A stretch of DNA of 64,000 nucleotides from Vibrio aquaticus (GTDB lineage Bacteria; Pseudomonadota; Gammaproteobacteria; Enterobacterales; Vibrionaceae): positions 297,545 through 361,544 of the forward strand of contig NZ_RXZH01000003.1 of the NCBI RefSeq assembly GCF_003970385.1, read 5' to 3'. The notes beneath the pieces were generated by a model. It worked only from the letters and a program-made list of their open reading frames with translations, had not been told where the DNA came from and did not search any database. Below are positions 1 to 10,792 of the stretch, one piece after another (positions within the stretch are counted from its first letter, which is position 1; each line of letters opens with the position of its first letter). The position numbers and the translations under genes were made by a program.

Positions 1-1086
1 GTATGTGGTATTGTCGATCTAAAAGACATCACTGCTTTCGGTCGTCTTGGTGGTAAAACTTTTGCTCTTTACATTATTAACACCATCATCGCAATTACCG
101 CAGCACTGACTGTTGGTATGATCTTCCAGCCAGGTGCGGATGCAAACCTTGCGGGTACGATTTCAGAAACGGTTAAGCTAACAACCACTGAAACGCCTGA
201 TATCTTCTCACTTGTAGTGAACATCGTACCAAGCAACCCTGTACAGGCGTTTGCTAACGGTGACATGCTGCAAATCATCTTTATGGCAATCTTGACTGGT
301 CTTGCTATTCAAGCGCTTGATTCACGTGGTGGCCCAGCTATCCGTACGTTCAAGATGGCTAACGAAATCATGATGAAGCTAGTAGGCCTAGTAATGAGCC
401 TAGCGCCATTCGGTGTATTTGCTCTTATGATTCAACTAGGTGCAACGTTAGATGCAAACACGCTAATGTCTGTAGCTGGTTACGTAGCGCTTGTTGTTGC
501 AATGCTCGTATTCTGGATCTTTGTTTTCTACCCAACAGCGGTAGGCATTGCGACGGGTACTTCTCCGAAGACATTCCTACGTGCAACTCGTGAGCAGATC
601 CTATTCTCACTATCAACCGCGAGCTCGAACGCGACGATTCCAGTAACAATGCGTACTTTGACCGAGAAACTAAAAGTTTCTAAGTCAGTAGCAGGCTTTG
701 GTGTACCACTAGGTGCAACAATGAACATGTCTGGTGTATCTATCTACATCGCATTGGCAACTATCTTCGTCGCAAACGCGTTTGGTCAGCCAATCAATAC
801 TGCAGACGTATTCACTCTTGGCCTAACTATCCTTCTACTGTCTATCGGTGCTGGTGGTGTTCCTGGTGGTGGCGTTGTAATGGTAGGTGTACTACTTCAC
901 CAACTAGGTCTTCCACCTGAAGGTCTTGCAATCATCGCAGCGGTAGACCGTATTAACGATATGTTCTGTACTTCTTCTAACGTAGTTGGTGATACAGCAG
1001 TGAACACAATCGTTGCTAAGACTGAAGGCGAAATCGGTAAAGAAGAAGCGGAAGTTGAAGTGAAAGTAGCGGAAGCGAACGCTTAA
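1..1086 (+). CDS. Dicarboxylate/amino acid:cation symporter (DAACS family), 3' part
   Basis: This is the C-terminal 361 codons of a sodium- or proton-coupled carrier for C4-dicarboxylates or acidic amino acids in the inner membrane. The frame is open from base 1, so the start lies outside the window. Family signatures are visible: a serine-rich re-entrant loop (SLSTASSNATIPVTM), a glycine-rich stretch (GAGGVPGGGVVM) and the late helix motif DRINDMFCTSSNVVGD. The tail is acidic and lysine-rich (about 20 residues). A bidirectional terminator follows. The exact substrate cannot be read from sequence; glutamate/aspartate or dicarboxylate are both possible. Confidence 0.9.
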   Translation, partial: VCGIVDLKDITAFGRLGGKTFALYIINTIIAITAALTVGMIFQPGADANLAGTISETVKLTTTETPDIFSLVVNIVPSNPVQAFANGDMLQIIFMAILTGLAIQALDSRGGPAIRTFKMANEIMMKLVGLVMSLAPFGVFALMIQLGATLDANTLMSVAGYVALVVAMLVFWIFVFYPTAVGIATGTSPKTFLRATREQILFSLSTASSNATIPVTMRTLTEKLKVSKSVAGFGVPLGATMNMSGVSIYIALATIFVANAFGQPINTADVFTLGLTILLLSIGAGGVPGGGVVMVGVLLHQLGLPPEGLAIIAAVDRINDMFCTSSNVVGDTAVNTIVAKTEGEIGKEEAEVEVKVAEANA

Positions 1087-1106
1087 TCGAACAGATAAAT
1101 CAAACT

Positions 1107-1137
1107 AAAAGCGAGCCCAAGTGGCTCGCTTTTTTGT
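1107..1137. terminator. Bidirectional terminator between symporter gene and lnt
   Basis: A perfect 11-bp stem (AAAAGCGAGCC with GGCTCGCTTTT, 5-nt loop) is flanked by T on the plus side and A on the minus side. It can end both the symporter transcript and the convergent lnt operon. Confidence 0.85.
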
Positions 1138-1182
1138 TTGTGGAAAAATTTGACCGACGCACAGGGACAGTCTGAATCGGAG

Positions 1183-2691
1183 CTAGTTTCTTAATCTCCA
1201 ACCAACCACTAAGCTAAGTAATACCCAAAGATAGAGCGGCCAACTGCCAACCTGACGGTAAGGTGTTGCACCTTCGGTAGCGGTGATTTCAGCTCGTAAT
1301 ACGGCTGTCTCAAACTGAGGTACCTGCGCGGTAATATGACCCAAATGATCCGTCACGGCAGTGATGCCATTATTGGTCGCTCGAATCACTGGCTTCCCTA
1401 GCTCTAAAGCACGCATTCTTGCGATTTCCATGTGTTGCAGTGGGCCTATTGAGCGACCAAACCACGCATCGTTGGAAAGTGTAAGAATGTAGTCAGTTTC
1501 ATCATTCACATTTTGTCGAACTTGCTCGTTAAAGATGATCTCATAACACAGTGCTGGTGCCATTTGTTTGTTGTTGGCATCAATGTTCGGCTGAATAAAA
1601 TCACCGCGGCTGAATGATGACATTGGCAAATTAAAGAATGGCGCGATTGGCCTTAAGATGTTCTCAAACGGCACAAACTCACCAAACGGCAGCAAGTGAT
1701 GCTTATGGTAACGTAGGTTCATGTCGTAGCTGTAACCGCCATTCTGTGTTTGCCCTAGCGTTAAAATGCTGTTGAAAAACTGCTTGTCTTCACCTTGGTT
1801 AACGATACCCGTGATGACCGCGCTGTTATTCATACGAGCCGCTGCGTCTAGGTTACGTAAGAAAGAGGCAATTTCAAATTCAAACGCAGGGATTGCGGCT
1901 TCTGGCCAGATGATGATGTCTGCATCCCAGCTTTCTCGGGTAAGGTCGGTGTACTTCATAATGGTCGGCCAGCGCTGGCTTGGCTGCCATTTTAGCTCTT
2001 GAGCAATGTTGCCCTGGATTAACGCCACTTTTGTTGTATCTTCAGGCTTTGGCGTTACCCACTGAGCCGACTGTAAACCAAAGCCAGTAGCGAGAATAAC
2101 GGCAGGAATTATCAGGGTTAGCCACTGCCTATGTAAGCTTGCATAAGCAATCGCAGCAGCAGAGAGCATCACAAGTAAGGTAAGAAGCTCTACACCGCCA
2201 ATAGGAGCAAAGTTTGCAAGTGGACTTTCTATTTGACTGTAGCCTAGCCATAGCCAAGGGAAGCCTGTCATTACCCAGCCACGAAGCCAATCAAAAATCA
2301 GCCATAGAGCAGGGGCTGCAAGCAAGAAGCGAGTGCGATTAGCGTTAGGGAAGAACCGGTTTAAGCTCCAACTGAATAGAGCAGAATAAACAGCAAGGTA
2401 GCCAACCAGTAGGGTCATTAAGAATAAGCTGGCAATCTTTGGCATACCGCCAAAGTTGTCGATGCTGACATGAACCCAACTTATGCCGGTAGCAAATTGC
2501 CCGAATCCCCATGCGTAACCTGTCCATAGCGCTTGTTTCGCTGACTGGCGGTGAATAAGGAGTAAAAGCAGCGCAGGGCTGATAAATGCGAGAGGCCAAA
2601 GCTCATAAGGAGCAAAAGCGAAAGTCGTGGATGCGCCAACAAAAACGGCCGCAAGCGGCCGTTTTAGGCGATGAAAAAGTGAATTGATCAT
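1183..2691 (-). CDS. lnt: Apolipoprotein N-acyltransferase
   Basis: Lnt adds the third acyl chain to the N-terminal cysteine of apolipoproteins at the periplasmic face of the inner membrane, the last step of lipoprotein maturation. The 502-residue length is normal. The N-terminal half is a bundle of membrane helices; the C-terminal half is a nitrilase domain with the expected catalytic residues E264 (in IIIWPEA), K330 (in LRYHKHH) and C382 (in LCYEIIF). It is last in a minus-strand run ybeZ-ybeY-corC-lnt, 36 bp after corC. The start fits E. coli Lnt, with the first helix beginning within 15 residues. Codons about 9 to 17 contain a terminator-like hairpin (see 2642-2665). Confidence 0.96.
   Translation of the reverse strand: MINSLFHRLKRPLAAVFVGASTTFAFAPYELWPLAFISPALLLLLIHRQSAKQALWTGYAWGFGQFATGISWVHVSIDNFGGMPKIASLFLMTLLVGYLAVYSALFSWSLNRFFPNANRTRFLLAAPALWLIFDWLRGWVMTGFPWLWLGYSQIESPLANFAPIGGVELLTLLVMLSAAAIAYASLHRQWLTLIIPAVILATGFGLQSAQWVTPKPEDTTKVALIQGNIAQELKWQPSQRWPTIMKYTDLTRESWDADIIIWPEAAIPAFEFEIASFLRNLDAAARMNNSAVITGIVNQGEDKQFFNSILTLGQTQNGGYSYDMNLRYHKHHLLPFGEFVPFENILRPIAPFFNLPMSSFSRGDFIQPNIDANNKQMAPALCYEIIFNEQVRQNVNDETDYILTLSNDAWFGRSIGPLQHMEIARMRALELGKPVIRATNNGITAVTDHLGHITAQVPQFETAVLRAEITATEGATPYRQVGSWPLYLWVLLSLVVGWRLRN
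2642..2665 (-). terminator. Terminator-like hairpin inside the 5' coding part of lnt
   Basis: A perfect 11-bp inverted repeat (AAAACGGCCGC, 2-nt centre, GCGGCCGTTTT) lies about 9 codons into lnt. Read in the sense direction (minus) it gives a GC-rich stem followed directly by five T. It has the form of an intrinsic terminator but sits within a coding region, so it may act as an attenuator or be neutral. Confidence 0.4.
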
Positions 2692-2727
2692 CGTATTTTC
2701 TTTTTATTCCCAAATGGGAGAGTAGCG

Positions 2728-3627
2728 TTACTCTTCGGTAGAGTCTGTTACGAGCTCTTCGTCAGGGATAGTCACTTGCAGCTGCAGTACACGTCGGTTA
2801 TCGGCAGAAGTCACTTTGAAGCTGTAACCTTCAATGTCTACGATTTCACCGCGAGATGGTAAGTGGCCAAACGCGGTCATTACCATACCACCAACAGTAT
2901 CGACTTCTTCATCACTGAAAGTGGTGTTGAAGGTGTCATTAAACTCTTCAATCGTTGTCAGAGCTTTTACTGCGTATGTGTGCTTGCTGAGCTTGCGAAT
3001 ATCGAGTTCTTCTTCATCGTCAAATTCATCTTCGATTTCACCAACGATTTCTTCAAGAATATCTTCGATTGTCACAAGACCAGATACCCCACCGAACTCA
3101 TCGACAACGATAGACATATGATAACGTTCTTCACGGAACTCTTTCAGTAGGCGATCAACTCGCTTACTTTCAGGAACAACCACCGCTGGGCGGATAACTT
3201 GTTCGATATCAAATGGTTCGCTGCCAGAACCCAAGTATTTAAGTAAGTCCTTCGCTAACAGAATACCTTCTACATGGTCTTTATCTTCACTGATAACTGG
3301 GTAGCGAGAGTGCTGAGCATCAGTAATAAGGCCGATCAGAGTGTCTAAATCGTCACTACGGTCAACCGTAACCATTTGCGAACGCGGTAACATGATGTCA
3401 CGCACTCGCATTTCAGAAATCTCCATAACACCTTCAAGCATGTCGCGGGTGTCGTGGTCGATTAGGTCATTTTCTTCTGAGTCACGGAATACTTCCACAA
3501 GCTCTTGGCGATCTTTTGGTTCACCTTGAAAAAGTTGACCTAGGCGTCCGAAGAAGGACTTTCTACTCGGACCTTCAGATTTTTCTTTCTTACCTTCTAG
3601 AGAGGAGGGCGAATTGTCTTCGTTCAT
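2728..3627 (-). CDS. corC: CorC/HlyC-family CBS-domain protein (YbeX)
   Basis: This is a 299-residue cytosolic protein of the CorC/YbeX family, linked to magnesium/cobalt efflux and, through its neighbours, to ribosome function. After a charged N-terminus comes a pair of CBS domains (about residues 65-190, including [12 protein letters not shown] and [17 protein letters not shown]), then a short acidic linker and the C-terminal CorC_HlyC domain ([17 protein letters not shown]). There are no membrane segments, which separates it from the larger CNNM-like members. It lies between ybeY and lnt in the conserved ybeZ-ybeY-ybeX-lnt order. The role in efflux is family knowledge, not seen here. Confidence 0.93.
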   Translation of the reverse strand: MNEDNSPSSLEGKKEKSEGPSRKSFFGRLGQLFQGEPKDRQELVEVFRDSEENDLIDHDTRDMLEGVMEISEMRVRDIMLPRSQMVTVDRSDDLDTLIGLITDAQHSRYPVISEDKDHVEGILLAKDLLKYLGSGSEPFDIEQVIRPAVVVPESKRVDRLLKEFREERYHMSIVVDEFGGVSGLVTIEDILEEIVGEIEDEFDDEEELDIRKLSKHTYAVKALTTIEEFNDTFNTTFSDEEVDTVGGMVMTAFGHLPSRGEIVDIEGYSFKVTSADNRRVLQLQVTIPDEELVTDSTEE

Positions 3628-3646
3628 TGTTTCTCATTTAAGTAAC

Positions 3647-3666
3647 GCTATCAGATGTGTGATAGC
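3647..3666. repeat. Small inverted repeat between ybeY and corC
   Basis: A perfect 7-bp inverted repeat (GCTATCA, 6-nt loop, TGATAGC) lies in the 72-bp gap between ybeY and corC. No T-run follows on the minus strand, so it is not a standard terminator. It could be an mRNA processing or stability hairpin. Confidence 0.4.
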
Positions 3667-3699
3667 TCACGTCAGTAGAAGTTTACCTTTCGGCTGATT

Positions 3700-4164
3700 C
3701 TACTCTTTTTCATCAATGTACGGGTCTTTAAATCCCATACCTTGCATGATTTCTGTTTCGAGTGACTCCATCTCTTCAGCTTCGTCATCCTCGATATGAT
3801 CATAACCTAGCAGATGCAAGCTACCATGTACAACCATATGCGCCCAGTGGGCCATTAGAGGTTTGTTTTGCTCGATGGCCTCACGTTCAACAACTTGGCG
3901 GCAGATGATTAGATCACCCAGTAGATCCATTTCGATACCCGGAGGGGCTTCAAATGGGAAAGATAACACGTTGGTCGGTTTATCTTTACCGCGATAGTCG
4001 TGGTTGAGCTGGTGACTTTCTTCTTCATCGACCACGCGAATGGTGACTTCGGCTTGTGGTTGAAATTGTGTCACTGCTGAGCTTAACCAAAGATGAATGT
4101 CATCAAACGTTGGTAAACCATTTTCATCTTCGACCGCTAATTGAAGATCAAGTTCGATGCTCAT
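3700..4164 (-). CDS. ybeY: Endoribonuclease YbeY (rRNA maturation factor)
   Basis: YbeY is a zinc-dependent single-strand endoribonuclease needed for 16S rRNA 3'-end maturation and ribosome quality control. The 154-residue protein shows the family signature [11 protein letters not shown], giving the H3-H5-H zinc ligands H113, H117 and H123. The conserved TNVLSFPFE segment is at about residues 64-72. Only 2 bp separate its start from the stop of ybeZ, so the two are probably translationally coupled. Confidence 0.96.
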   Translation of the reverse strand: MSIELDLQLAVEDENGLPTFDDIHLWLSSAVTQFQPQAEVTIRVVDEEESHQLNHDYRGKDKPTNVLSFPFEAPPGIEMDLLGDLIICRQVVEREAIEQNKPLMAHWAHMVVHGSLHLLGYDHIEDDEAEEMESLETEIMQGMGFKDPYIDEKE

Positions 4165-4166
4165 GC

Positions 4167-5279
4167 TCAGTTGCTCTCTTTTACTGTTGAATTGTTGGCT
4201 GTCGCAGCGGCTTCAACTAACGCTTGATTAGCCGCTTGTTGAGTTTCGCGTTCTTCTCGGCGAATGCGGTCACGTTCTTTGCGTTCTTTTTGGTCTTTCG
4301 CTTCCCACTTCTCATAAGCATTAACGATACGAGCGACAACTGGGTGGCGAACAACGTCATCAGCTAAGAAGAAGTTAAAGCTAATATCATCAACGTCACT
4401 CAATACTTCAATCGCATGGCGAAGGCCTGATTTAGCGCCGCGTGGTAAGTCGATCTGGGTAATATCACCCGTTATTACCGCACGCGAGTTAAAGCCGATA
4501 CGAGTTAAGAACATTTTCATCTGTTCCACGGTCGTGTTTTGGCTTTCATCCAAGATGATGAAGGCATCGTTTAATGTACGGCCACGCATGTACGCCAGTG
4601 GCGCGACTTCAATAACATTACGTTCAATCAGCTTTTCTACTTTCTCGAAACCTAACATTTCGAAAAGGGCATCGTAAAGTGGACGAAGATAAGGGTCGAC
4701 TTTTTGGCTCAGGTCACCGGGTAGGAAGCCTAGCTTCTCACCGGCTTCAACTGCTGGACGAGTCAGCAAAATACGGCGAATTTCTTGGCGTTCAAGTGCA
4801 TCGACAGCGGCTGCAACGGCGAGGTACGTTTTACCTGTACCTGCAGGACCAATACCAAACGAGATGTCATGAGTAACCATGTTCATCAAGTACTGACCTT
4901 GGTTTGGCGTACGCGGTTTGATGACGCCTTTCTTAGTCTTAATGAACACTTCTTTGCCGTGCTCGAAGCTCGCTTCTAGATCTTGTTCAAGTACACCCGT
5001 TTCTTTGATCGCAAGGTGGATTTCGTCTGGTTCAACATCAGGAATGTTGCCGCGAACAGGTGCCGTGTTGACGTAAAGCGTTTTAATGATTTCAAGCGCA
5101 GCCGCACTCGTGTGGGGCTTACCAACGATAGTAAAGAAGTTACCACGGTAGCTGATTTCAACACCTAAACGGCGTTCTAAGTGCTTGATGTTGTCGTCGA
5201 AAGGACCGCAAAGACTAGCCAAACGGCGGTTATCTGATGGTTCTAGATCGATTTCTAGGGTAACAATTTTATTGCTCAA
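4167..5279 (-). CDS. ybeZ: PhoH-like P-loop ATPase YbeZ
   Basis: This 370-residue protein is a PhoH-family nucleotide-binding protein, a partner of YbeY in rRNA handling in other bacteria. It has an N-terminal KH-like region, the Walker A motif GPAGTGKT (residues 144-151) and a Walker B-like ILDESQN further on. The C-terminal 40 residues are highly charged ([15 protein letters not shown]). It is the first gene of the ybeZ-ybeY-corC-lnt run; its promoter must lie in the 119 bp between its start and the miaB stop, downstream of the miaB terminator. Confidence 0.94.
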   Translation of the reverse strand: MSNKIVTLEIDLEPSDNRRLASLCGPFDDNIKHLERRLGVEISYRGNFFTIVGKPHTSAAALEIIKTLYVNTAPVRGNIPDVEPDEIHLAIKETGVLEQDLEASFEHGKEVFIKTKKGVIKPRTPNQGQYLMNMVTHDISFGIGPAGTGKTYLAVAAAVDALERQEIRRILLTRPAVEAGEKLGFLPGDLSQKVDPYLRPLYDALFEMLGFEKVEKLIERNVIEVAPLAYMRGRTLNDAFIILDESQNTTVEQMKMFLTRIGFNSRAVITGDITQIDLPRGAKSGLRHAIEVLSDVDDISFNFFLADDVVRHPVVARIVNAYEKWEAKDQKERKERDRIRREERETQQAANQALVEAAATANNSTVKESN

Positions 5280-5306
5280 AGTTGCCTCTCATTGTGTGCC
5301 ACTCTA

Positions 5307-5333
5307 AAAAAGCCCGATTTAGACCGGGCTTTT
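5307..5333 (-). terminator. Terminator of miaB
   Basis: Inverted repeat AAAAGCCCG and CGGGCTTTT with an 8-9 nt loop; on the minus strand it ends in a run of six T. It lies between the miaB stop and the ybeZ start, so miaB and ybeZ are probably separate transcripts although collinear. Confidence 0.8.
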
Positions 5334-5398
5334 AGTGACTTTATATACCTTTCTCTAAGATGGTATCAGAGTCGGGTAAATTCAAGCTAATTTAGAAC

Positions 5399-6823
5399 TT
5401 AAGGTGTGAAGGTTGCTACACCTAGCTCATCTTCGCGTTTTGTTCTTGCCATCATTTGAGTTGGCGACACCATTGTACGTAAGTCCATGTCTTTTTCTGT
5501 ACGGACTAAATCACCACGAAGAGAGTTAGCGAATACATCGGTGATCTTCACATCAACGAACTGACCGATAAGGTCTGCGCTGCCTTCAAAGTTCACTACG
5601 CGGTTATTCTCCGTACGTGCGCGAAGCTCCATTAGATTCTTCTTAGATGGGCCTTCAACCAAAACGCGCTGCTCTGTATCAAGCATTAGGCGAGAATAAC
5701 GCATTGCTTGGGCATTAACCGTTTGTTGCAGTTCGTATAGACGTTCCTTCTTCTCTTGCTCTGGCACGTCACATGGGTAGTCAGCAGCTGGCGTACCTGG
5801 ACGTGGAGAGAAGATAAAGCTAAAGCTCATATCAAAATCAACGTCTTTGATTAGCTTCATTGTGTCTTGGTGATCTTTCGCTGTTTCACCCGGGAAGCCA
5901 ACAATGAAGTCAGAACTGATTTGAATATCAGGACGCGCTTTACGCAGCTTACGAATGATCGACTTGTATTCGATGGCCGTGTGTGGACGCTTCATCATCG
6001 TCAGGATGCGGTCACTACCACTTTGTACTGGTAGGTGCAGGAAGCTTACAAGTTCAGGTGTATCTTCATACACTGCGATGATGTCGTCAGTAAACTCTAA
6101 TGGGTGGCTCGTTGTGAAACGAATACGGTCGATACCGTCAATTGATGCCACAAGACGAAGAAGTTCAGCGAATGAACAGATATCACCTTCGTGTGTTGGA
6201 CCACGGTACGCGTTTACGTTTTGACCTAGTAGGTTGACTTCACGTACACCTTGATCGGCTAGCTGTGCGATTTCGAACAGTACGTCATCCATTGGACGGC
6301 TTACTTCTTCGCCACGAGTGTATGGTACAACACAGTAAGTACAGTACTTAGAACAGCCTTCCATGATGGAAACGAACGCGGTTGCGCCTTCAGCACGAGG
6401 CTCCGGTAGACGGTCAAACTTTTCGATCTCAGGGAAAGAGATGTCCATTACTGGCGCTTCGTTAGACTGAGATTGTTTGATCATCTCTGGAAGACGGTGC
6501 AGTGTTTGTGGACCAAAGATTACGTCAACAAACGGTGCACGTTCACGAATGTGGTCACCTTCTTGTGTCGCAACACAACCGCCCACACCGATTACCACAC
6601 CTTCTTTTTTGTCTTTTAGCGTTTTCCAACGACCAAGCTGGTGGAATACTTTCTCTTGCGCTTTTTCGCGGATAGAGCAGGTATTAAGAAGTAAGACATC
6701 TGCCTCATCTGGGTCTTCTGTTAGTTCGTAGCCATTTGCCGCGTTCATTAGATCGGCCATCTTTGATGAATCGTATTCGTTCATCTGGCAGCCCCAGGTT
6801 TTGATTAGCAGTTTCTTACTCAT
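5399..6823 (-). CDS. miaB: tRNA-2-methylthio-N6-dimethylallyladenosine synthase MiaB
   Basis: MiaB is a radical-SAM enzyme that adds a methylthio group to i6A37 of tRNAs reading UNN codons. The 474-residue length matches the family. Two iron-sulfur sites are visible: C12, C49 and C83 in the N-terminal UPF0004 domain ([15 protein letters not shown]), and C157, C161 and C164 in the radical-SAM motif (GCSKYCTYC). A C-terminal TRAM domain follows (LVEGPSKK to about residue 440). It is divergent from ubiF, as in E. coli. Confidence 0.97.
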   Translation of the reverse strand: MSKKLLIKTWGCQMNEYDSSKMADLMNAANGYELTEDPDEADVLLLNTCSIREKAQEKVFHQLGRWKTLKDKKEGVVIGVGGCVATQEGDHIRERAPFVDVIFGPQTLHRLPEMIKQSQSNEAPVMDISFPEIEKFDRLPEPRAEGATAFVSIMEGCSKYCTYCVVPYTRGEEVSRPMDDVLFEIAQLADQGVREVNLLGQNVNAYRGPTHEGDICSFAELLRLVASIDGIDRIRFTTSHPLEFTDDIIAVYEDTPELVSFLHLPVQSGSDRILTMMKRPHTAIEYKSIIRKLRKARPDIQISSDFIVGFPGETAKDHQDTMKLIKDVDFDMSFSFIFSPRPGTPAADYPCDVPEQEKKERLYELQQTVNAQAMRYSRLMLDTEQRVLVEGPSKKNLMELRARTENNRVVNFEGSADLIGQFVDVKITDVFANSLRGDLVRTEKDMDLRTMVSPTQMMARTKREDELGVATFTP

Positions 6824-7110
6824 TTTGTTCGCTCGATCGTTAGTTTAAATTAAGGGAGCAAATCGCCCAGTGTTACTGTCGATCATCTATAAAATAGTGT
6901 GTGTGATGACCGGATTTTCTGCTCACATAGCAGAGAGCGGCGTATTGTACTGCTTTAAAAACCTACTGACTAGTGTTGCAGCAAAATCAATTGAAAGCGT
7001 TACCGAACAAGGGCTTTGACCATATCCAAGCTGAGGTTTTTGGTTACATTTTAGTAATGAAAACGTACAATAAAAAACAGCCAAATAATCAATATGATGA
7101 AGAACAAATT

Positions 7111-8289
7111 ATGAGCAATTTTGATGTTGCAGTGATTGGTGGAGGCATGGTTGGTGCAGCCACTGCGATTGGTTTTGCTAAACAAGGCCGAAAAGTCGCT
7201 GTAGTTGAAGGATCGGAGCCCAAGGCTTTTACTCCCGAACAGCCACTAGATATTCGTGTGTCGGCGATTTCTGAACATTCGGTGTCCCTTTTAAGTGATT
7301 TAGGGGCTTGGGATGCGATTCAGCAGATGCGAATTTGCCCATATCGCCGATTGGAAACGTGGGAGCACCCAGAGTGTCGTACCCGGTTTCATGCTGATTC
7401 TTTGGGTATGGATCAGCTTGGCTTCATCATTGAAAATCGCCTAATTCAACTAGGGCTTTGGCAGCAACTTGAAGCTCTCGATAACGTGACGCTTTACTGT
7501 CCTGATAAACTGGAAAATATAGAGTTTGGTGAGCTGAATCAGATCAAGCTTGCTTCTGGCACTTCGATCAGCGCGAAGCTCACTGTTGGTGCTGATGGCG
7601 CTAACTCAAAAGTTCGCCAGTTGGCTGGTATCGGTATTACTGCATGGGATTATCGTCAGCATTGTATGCTCATCAATGTTGAAACAGAGCTTCCTCAACA
7701 AGACATAACTTGGCAGCAATTTACGCCATCTGGTCCAAGGTCGTTTTTGCCTCTTGCTTCGTTAGAGGGCGATGGAAAGAGCGTACCGCAAGGATCGCTA
7801 GTTTGGTATGACTCACCAAGTCGTATTAAGCGTTTATCAGCAATGTCTCCGGCACAATTGCGCGAAGAAGTCTTGGCTCACTTTCCGCAAGAGCTTGGTG
7901 ATATCAAGGTGCTTCAATCGGGGTCTTTCCCTTTAACTCGCCGTCATGCGCAATCATACTCAGCGAATCAATGTGTGTTGGTTGGCGATTCTGCTCATAC
8001 GATAAATCCATTAGCAGGGCAGGGGGTAAACTTAGGCTTTAAAGATGTCGAGGTGTTACTTGCTGTCACCGAAGGTAAAGAAGAGCTTTCCAGTGATGTT
8101 CTAGCTCAGTATGAGCGTAAGCGCCGTCCGGATAATCTACTGATGCAATCGGGTATGGATTTCTTCTATAAGAGTTTCAGCAACGATATTGCACCGCTTA
8201 AGCTTGTGCGAAATGCCGCACTTAAAATGGCTGAGAAAACGGGGCCTTTGAAAGTACAAGTATTGAAGTACGCTTTAGGGCTAAAGTAG
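7111..8289 (+). CDS. ubiF: Ubiquinone biosynthesis FAD-dependent monooxygenase UbiF
   Basis: UbiF is the FAD-dependent hydroxylase acting on 2-octaprenyl-3-methyl-6-methoxy-1,4-benzoquinol in ubiquinone synthesis. From the ATG at 7111 the protein is 392 residues, begins MSNFDVAVIGGGMVGA with the Rossmann GxGxxG motif, and carries the second FAD motif GDSAHTINPLAGQGVNLGF. The frame is open upstream to 6973, but that extension has no homology-like character and the Rossmann fold normally starts at the N-terminus. Assignment to UbiF rather than UbiH or VisC rests on the divergent miaB neighbour, the E. coli arrangement. Confidence 0.9.
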   Translation: MSNFDVAVIGGGMVGAATAIGFAKQGRKVAVVEGSEPKAFTPEQPLDIRVSAISEHSVSLLSDLGAWDAIQQMRICPYRRLETWEHPECRTRFHADSLGMDQLGFIIENRLIQLGLWQQLEALDNVTLYCPDKLENIEFGELNQIKLASGTSISAKLTVGADGANSKVRQLAGIGITAWDYRQHCMLINVETELPQQDITWQQFTPSGPRSFLPLASLEGDGKSVPQGSLVWYDSPSRIKRLSAMSPAQLREEVLAHFPQELGDIKVLQSGSFPLTRRHAQSYSANQCVLVGDSAHTINPLAGQGVNLGFKDVEVLLAVTEGKEELSSDVLAQYERKRRPDNLLMQSGMDFFYKSFSNDIAPLKLVRNAALKMAEKTGPLKVQVLKYALGLK

Positions 8290-8312
8290 CCTAAAGACAA
8301 AATTGAGATATA

Positions 8313-8342
8313 AAAAAACGCAGCCAATCGGCTGCGTTTTTT
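8313..8342. terminator. Bidirectional terminator between ubiF and crr
   Basis: AAAAAACGCAGCC and GGCTGCGTTTTTT form a long stem with a 4-nt loop, with A and T runs on both sides. It serves the convergent ubiF and pts transcripts. Confidence 0.88.
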
Positions 8343-8362
8343 CGTGTTTGTCTAAGTGAAAA

Positions 8363-8872
8363 TTACTTAGTTACACGTAGAACTGGCGTTTCACCAACAG
8401 TTACAGAACCAGCAAGCTTGTTCAGCTCTTTGATTTCGTCCATGTTAGAGATAACAACAGGAGTTAGAGTAGACTTCGCTTTCTCTTCTAGAAGCGCTAG
8501 GTCGAAAGTGATGATAGTGTCACCAGCTTTAACAGTTTGACCTTCTTCCGCTACGCGAGTGAAGCCTTCACCTTTAAGTTCAACTGTATCGATACCGAAG
8601 TGAACGAATAGCTCAACACCGTCGTCAGACTCAATAGAGAATGCGTGGTTAGTTTCGAAGATCTTACCGATAGTACCGTTTACAGGAGCTACCATCTTGT
8701 CGCCAGCAGGCTTGATAGCAATACCGTCACCAACGATTTTCTCAGCGAAAACAACGTCTGGCACATCTTCGATGTTTACGATTTCACCAGATAGAGGTGC
8801 GATGATTTCGATTGCACCAGCGTCAGCGCTGTCGTCAGATACTAGCTTCTTAAGTTTGTCAAACAGACCCAT
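8363..8872 (-). CDS. crr: PTS glucose-specific enzyme IIA (EIIA-Glc)
   Basis: EIIA-Glc takes a phosphate from HPr and passes it to glucose-type EIIBC; unphosphorylated it inhibits non-PTS permeases and glycerol kinase, and phosphorylated it stimulates adenylate cyclase. The 169-residue protein has the two active-site histidines H76 (NHAFSIES) and H91 ([10 protein letters not shown]). An AGGAG ribosome-binding site lies just upstream of the ATG. It is last in the ptsH-ptsI-crr operon, 104 bp after ptsI, a gap that contains a long hairpin. Confidence 0.97.
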   Translation of the reverse strand: MGLFDKLKKLVSDDSADAGAIEIIAPLSGEIVNIEDVPDVVFAEKIVGDGIAIKPAGDKMVAPVNGTIGKIFETNHAFSIESDDGVELFVHFGIDTVELKGEGFTRVAEEGQTVKAGDTIITFDLALLEEKAKSTLTPVVISNMDEIKELNKLAGSVTVGETPVLRVTK

Positions 8873-8920
8873 TGTGTCGTGCTCCTAACGTTTTATTTAA
8901 TTCTGTCGAATTATAGTATA

Positions 8921-8966
8921 CCAATCTTACGAGATAGACGACATTTTTCGCCGCCTATCTTATTGG
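8921..8966 (-). repeat. Stem-loop in the ptsI-crr intercistronic gap
   Basis: Read as minus-strand mRNA, AGATAGGCGGC and GTCGTCTATCT form an 11-bp stem including two G-U pairs, with a GAAAAAT loop; outside it CCAAT pairs with ATTGG. On the plus strand the two wobble positions become mismatches, so the structure suits the sense RNA. There is no terminator T-run. It may stabilise or process the pts mRNA. Confidence 0.55.
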
Positions 8967-8976
8967 AATTCGTTGA

Positions 8977-10701
8977 TTATTGTGTTTTTTCAGCGATGAA
9001 TTTTTCTACAACTGCTTCGATTTCAGCGGCCGTTGGTAGAGAAAGTGCTTCTTCAGCCATTGCTTTCACTTCAGCGAAGTTAGAGTTACGGATAACCTTC
9101 TTCACTTTAGGGATAGAAATGCCGCTCATTGAGAACTCATCTAGACCCATACCTAGTAGAAGTAGCGTTGCACGCTCGTCGCCTGCAAGCTCACCACACA
9201 TACCAGTCCACTTGCCTTCAGCGTGAGAAGCGTCAATAACTTGCTTGATCACTGTTAGTACCGCTGGAGATAGTGGGTTGTATAGGTGAGAGATCATCTC
9301 GTTACCACGGTCTACTGCTAGAGTGTACTGAGTCAGGTCGTTAGTACCGATAGAGAAGAATGCGACTTCTTTCGCTAGGTGGTGAGCGATTGCTGCAGCA
9401 GCAGGAGTCTCAACCATTACGCCGATTTCGATCTCTTCATCGAACGCTAGACCTTCAGCGCGAAGTTCTGCTTTGTACTCTTCGATTGCCTTCTTAAGCT
9501 CACGAATTTCTTCAACAGAGATGATCATTGGGAACATGATGCGAAGCTTACCGTGTGCAGATGCACGTAGGATACCGCGTAGCTGGTCACGAAGGATTTC
9601 ACGACGGTCTAAGCTGATACGTACTGCGCGCCAGCCTAGGAATGGGTTCATCTCTTGTGGAAGATCCATGTAAGGAAGATCTTTGTCACCACCGATGTCC
9701 ATCGTACGGATAATTACCGACTCACCGTTCATTGCTTCAGCAACTTCTTTGTACGCTTGGTACTGCTCTTCTTCAGTAGGAAGTGCATCACGGTCCATGA
9801 ATAGGAATTCAGTACGGTACAGACCAACGCCTTCACCGCCGTTACGGATGATGCCGTCACAGTCTTTAACGGTACCGATGTTACCGCAAACTTCAACGCG
9901 GTGGCCGTCTAGAGTTTCAGCGTGTAGGTCTTTTAGCTTAGCCAGTTCTTCTTTCTCTGCAACGAATGCTGCTTTAACTGCTTTCGCTTCTTCTAGCTCT
10001 GCTTCAGATGGGTTGATAACGATCTTGTTGTTCATCGCATCAAGAATCAGCATGTCGCCATTCTTCACTTGCTTAGTGATGTCGTTAGTACCAACGATAG
10101 CTGGAAGTTCAAGTGAACGAGCCATGATTGAAGTGTGCGAAGTACGACCGCCGATGTCACAAGCGAAACCAAGAACGTAGTCTAGGTTGATCTGCGCAGT
10201 TTCAGATGGCGTTAGGTCGTAAGCAACTAGGAGAACTTCTTCATTGATATCGCTTAGAGAAACGATGTTGATGCCTAGTGCGTTCTTCACGAAACGTGTA
10301 CCGATATCACGGATATCTGTTGCACGTTCCTTTAGGTATTCGTCGTCTAGAGATTCTAGAGCCGATGCTTGCTCTTCGATAACGGTGTAAATCGCGTTAT
10401 CAGCGTGCATCTTGTCTTTTTTGATCAGTGCTAGGATTTCTTCCTCTAGCTCTTCGTCTTCAAGAAGCATGATGTGACCTTCAAAGATCGCTTCTTTTTC
10501 TTCACCGAAAGTCTCAAGTGCTTTTTGCTTAACAACTTCTAGTTGAGCTGAAGATTTGTTACGAGCGTCAAAGAAACGCTGAACTTCTGCTTCAACTTGG
10601 TCTTCAGTGATAGTGTTAGTGTTTAGAACGATTTCATCTTCTTGAAGTAGTAGTGCTTTACCGATAGCAATACCAGGAGATGCTAGGATGCCTGAAATCA
10701 T
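8977..10701 (-). CDS. ptsI: PTS enzyme I (phosphoenolpyruvate-protein phosphotransferase)
   Basis: Enzyme I starts the sugar phosphotransferase relay by moving phosphate from phosphoenolpyruvate to HPr. The 574-residue protein has the phospho-histidine domain with [14 protein letters not shown] (active H189) and the C-terminal PEP-binding barrel with [14 protein letters not shown] and the cysteine-containing GMCGELAGD. It lies 138 bp after ptsH, an unusually long gap that holds a perfect 12-bp hairpin. Confidence 0.98.
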   Translation of the reverse strand: MISGILASPGIAIGKALLLQEDEIVLNTNTITEDQVEAEVQRFFDARNKSSAQLEVVKQKALETFGEEKEAIFEGHIMLLEDEELEEEILALIKKDKMHADNAIYTVIEEQASALESLDDEYLKERATDIRDIGTRFVKNALGINIVSLSDINEEVLLVAYDLTPSETAQINLDYVLGFACDIGGRTSHTSIMARSLELPAIVGTNDITKQVKNGDMLILDAMNNKIVINPSEAELEEAKAVKAAFVAEKEELAKLKDLHAETLDGHRVEVCGNIGTVKDCDGIIRNGGEGVGLYRTEFLFMDRDALPTEEEQYQAYKEVAEAMNGESVIIRTMDIGGDKDLPYMDLPQEMNPFLGWRAVRISLDRREILRDQLRGILRASAHGKLRIMFPMIISVEEIRELKKAIEEYKAELRAEGLAFDEEIEIGVMVETPAAAAIAHHLAKEVAFFSIGTNDLTQYTLAVDRGNEMISHLYNPLSPAVLTVIKQVIDASHAEGKWTGMCGELAGDERATLLLLGMGLDEFSMSGISIPKVKKVIRNSNFAEVKAMAEEALSLPTAAEIEAVVEKFIAEKTQ

Positions 10702-10792
10702 AGCCTTACCTTAAATTGGTCAACTTTAAAAACGGGAGAATAATGAGTGCGCTAACGAATATTTGTAGCTTATATTTTGGCCTATTTCCAAC

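Noticed and set aside
6973..7110. N-terminal extension of the ubiF frame
   Set aside because: The Rossmann motif begins right after the ATG at 7111; the extension is unlike the family.
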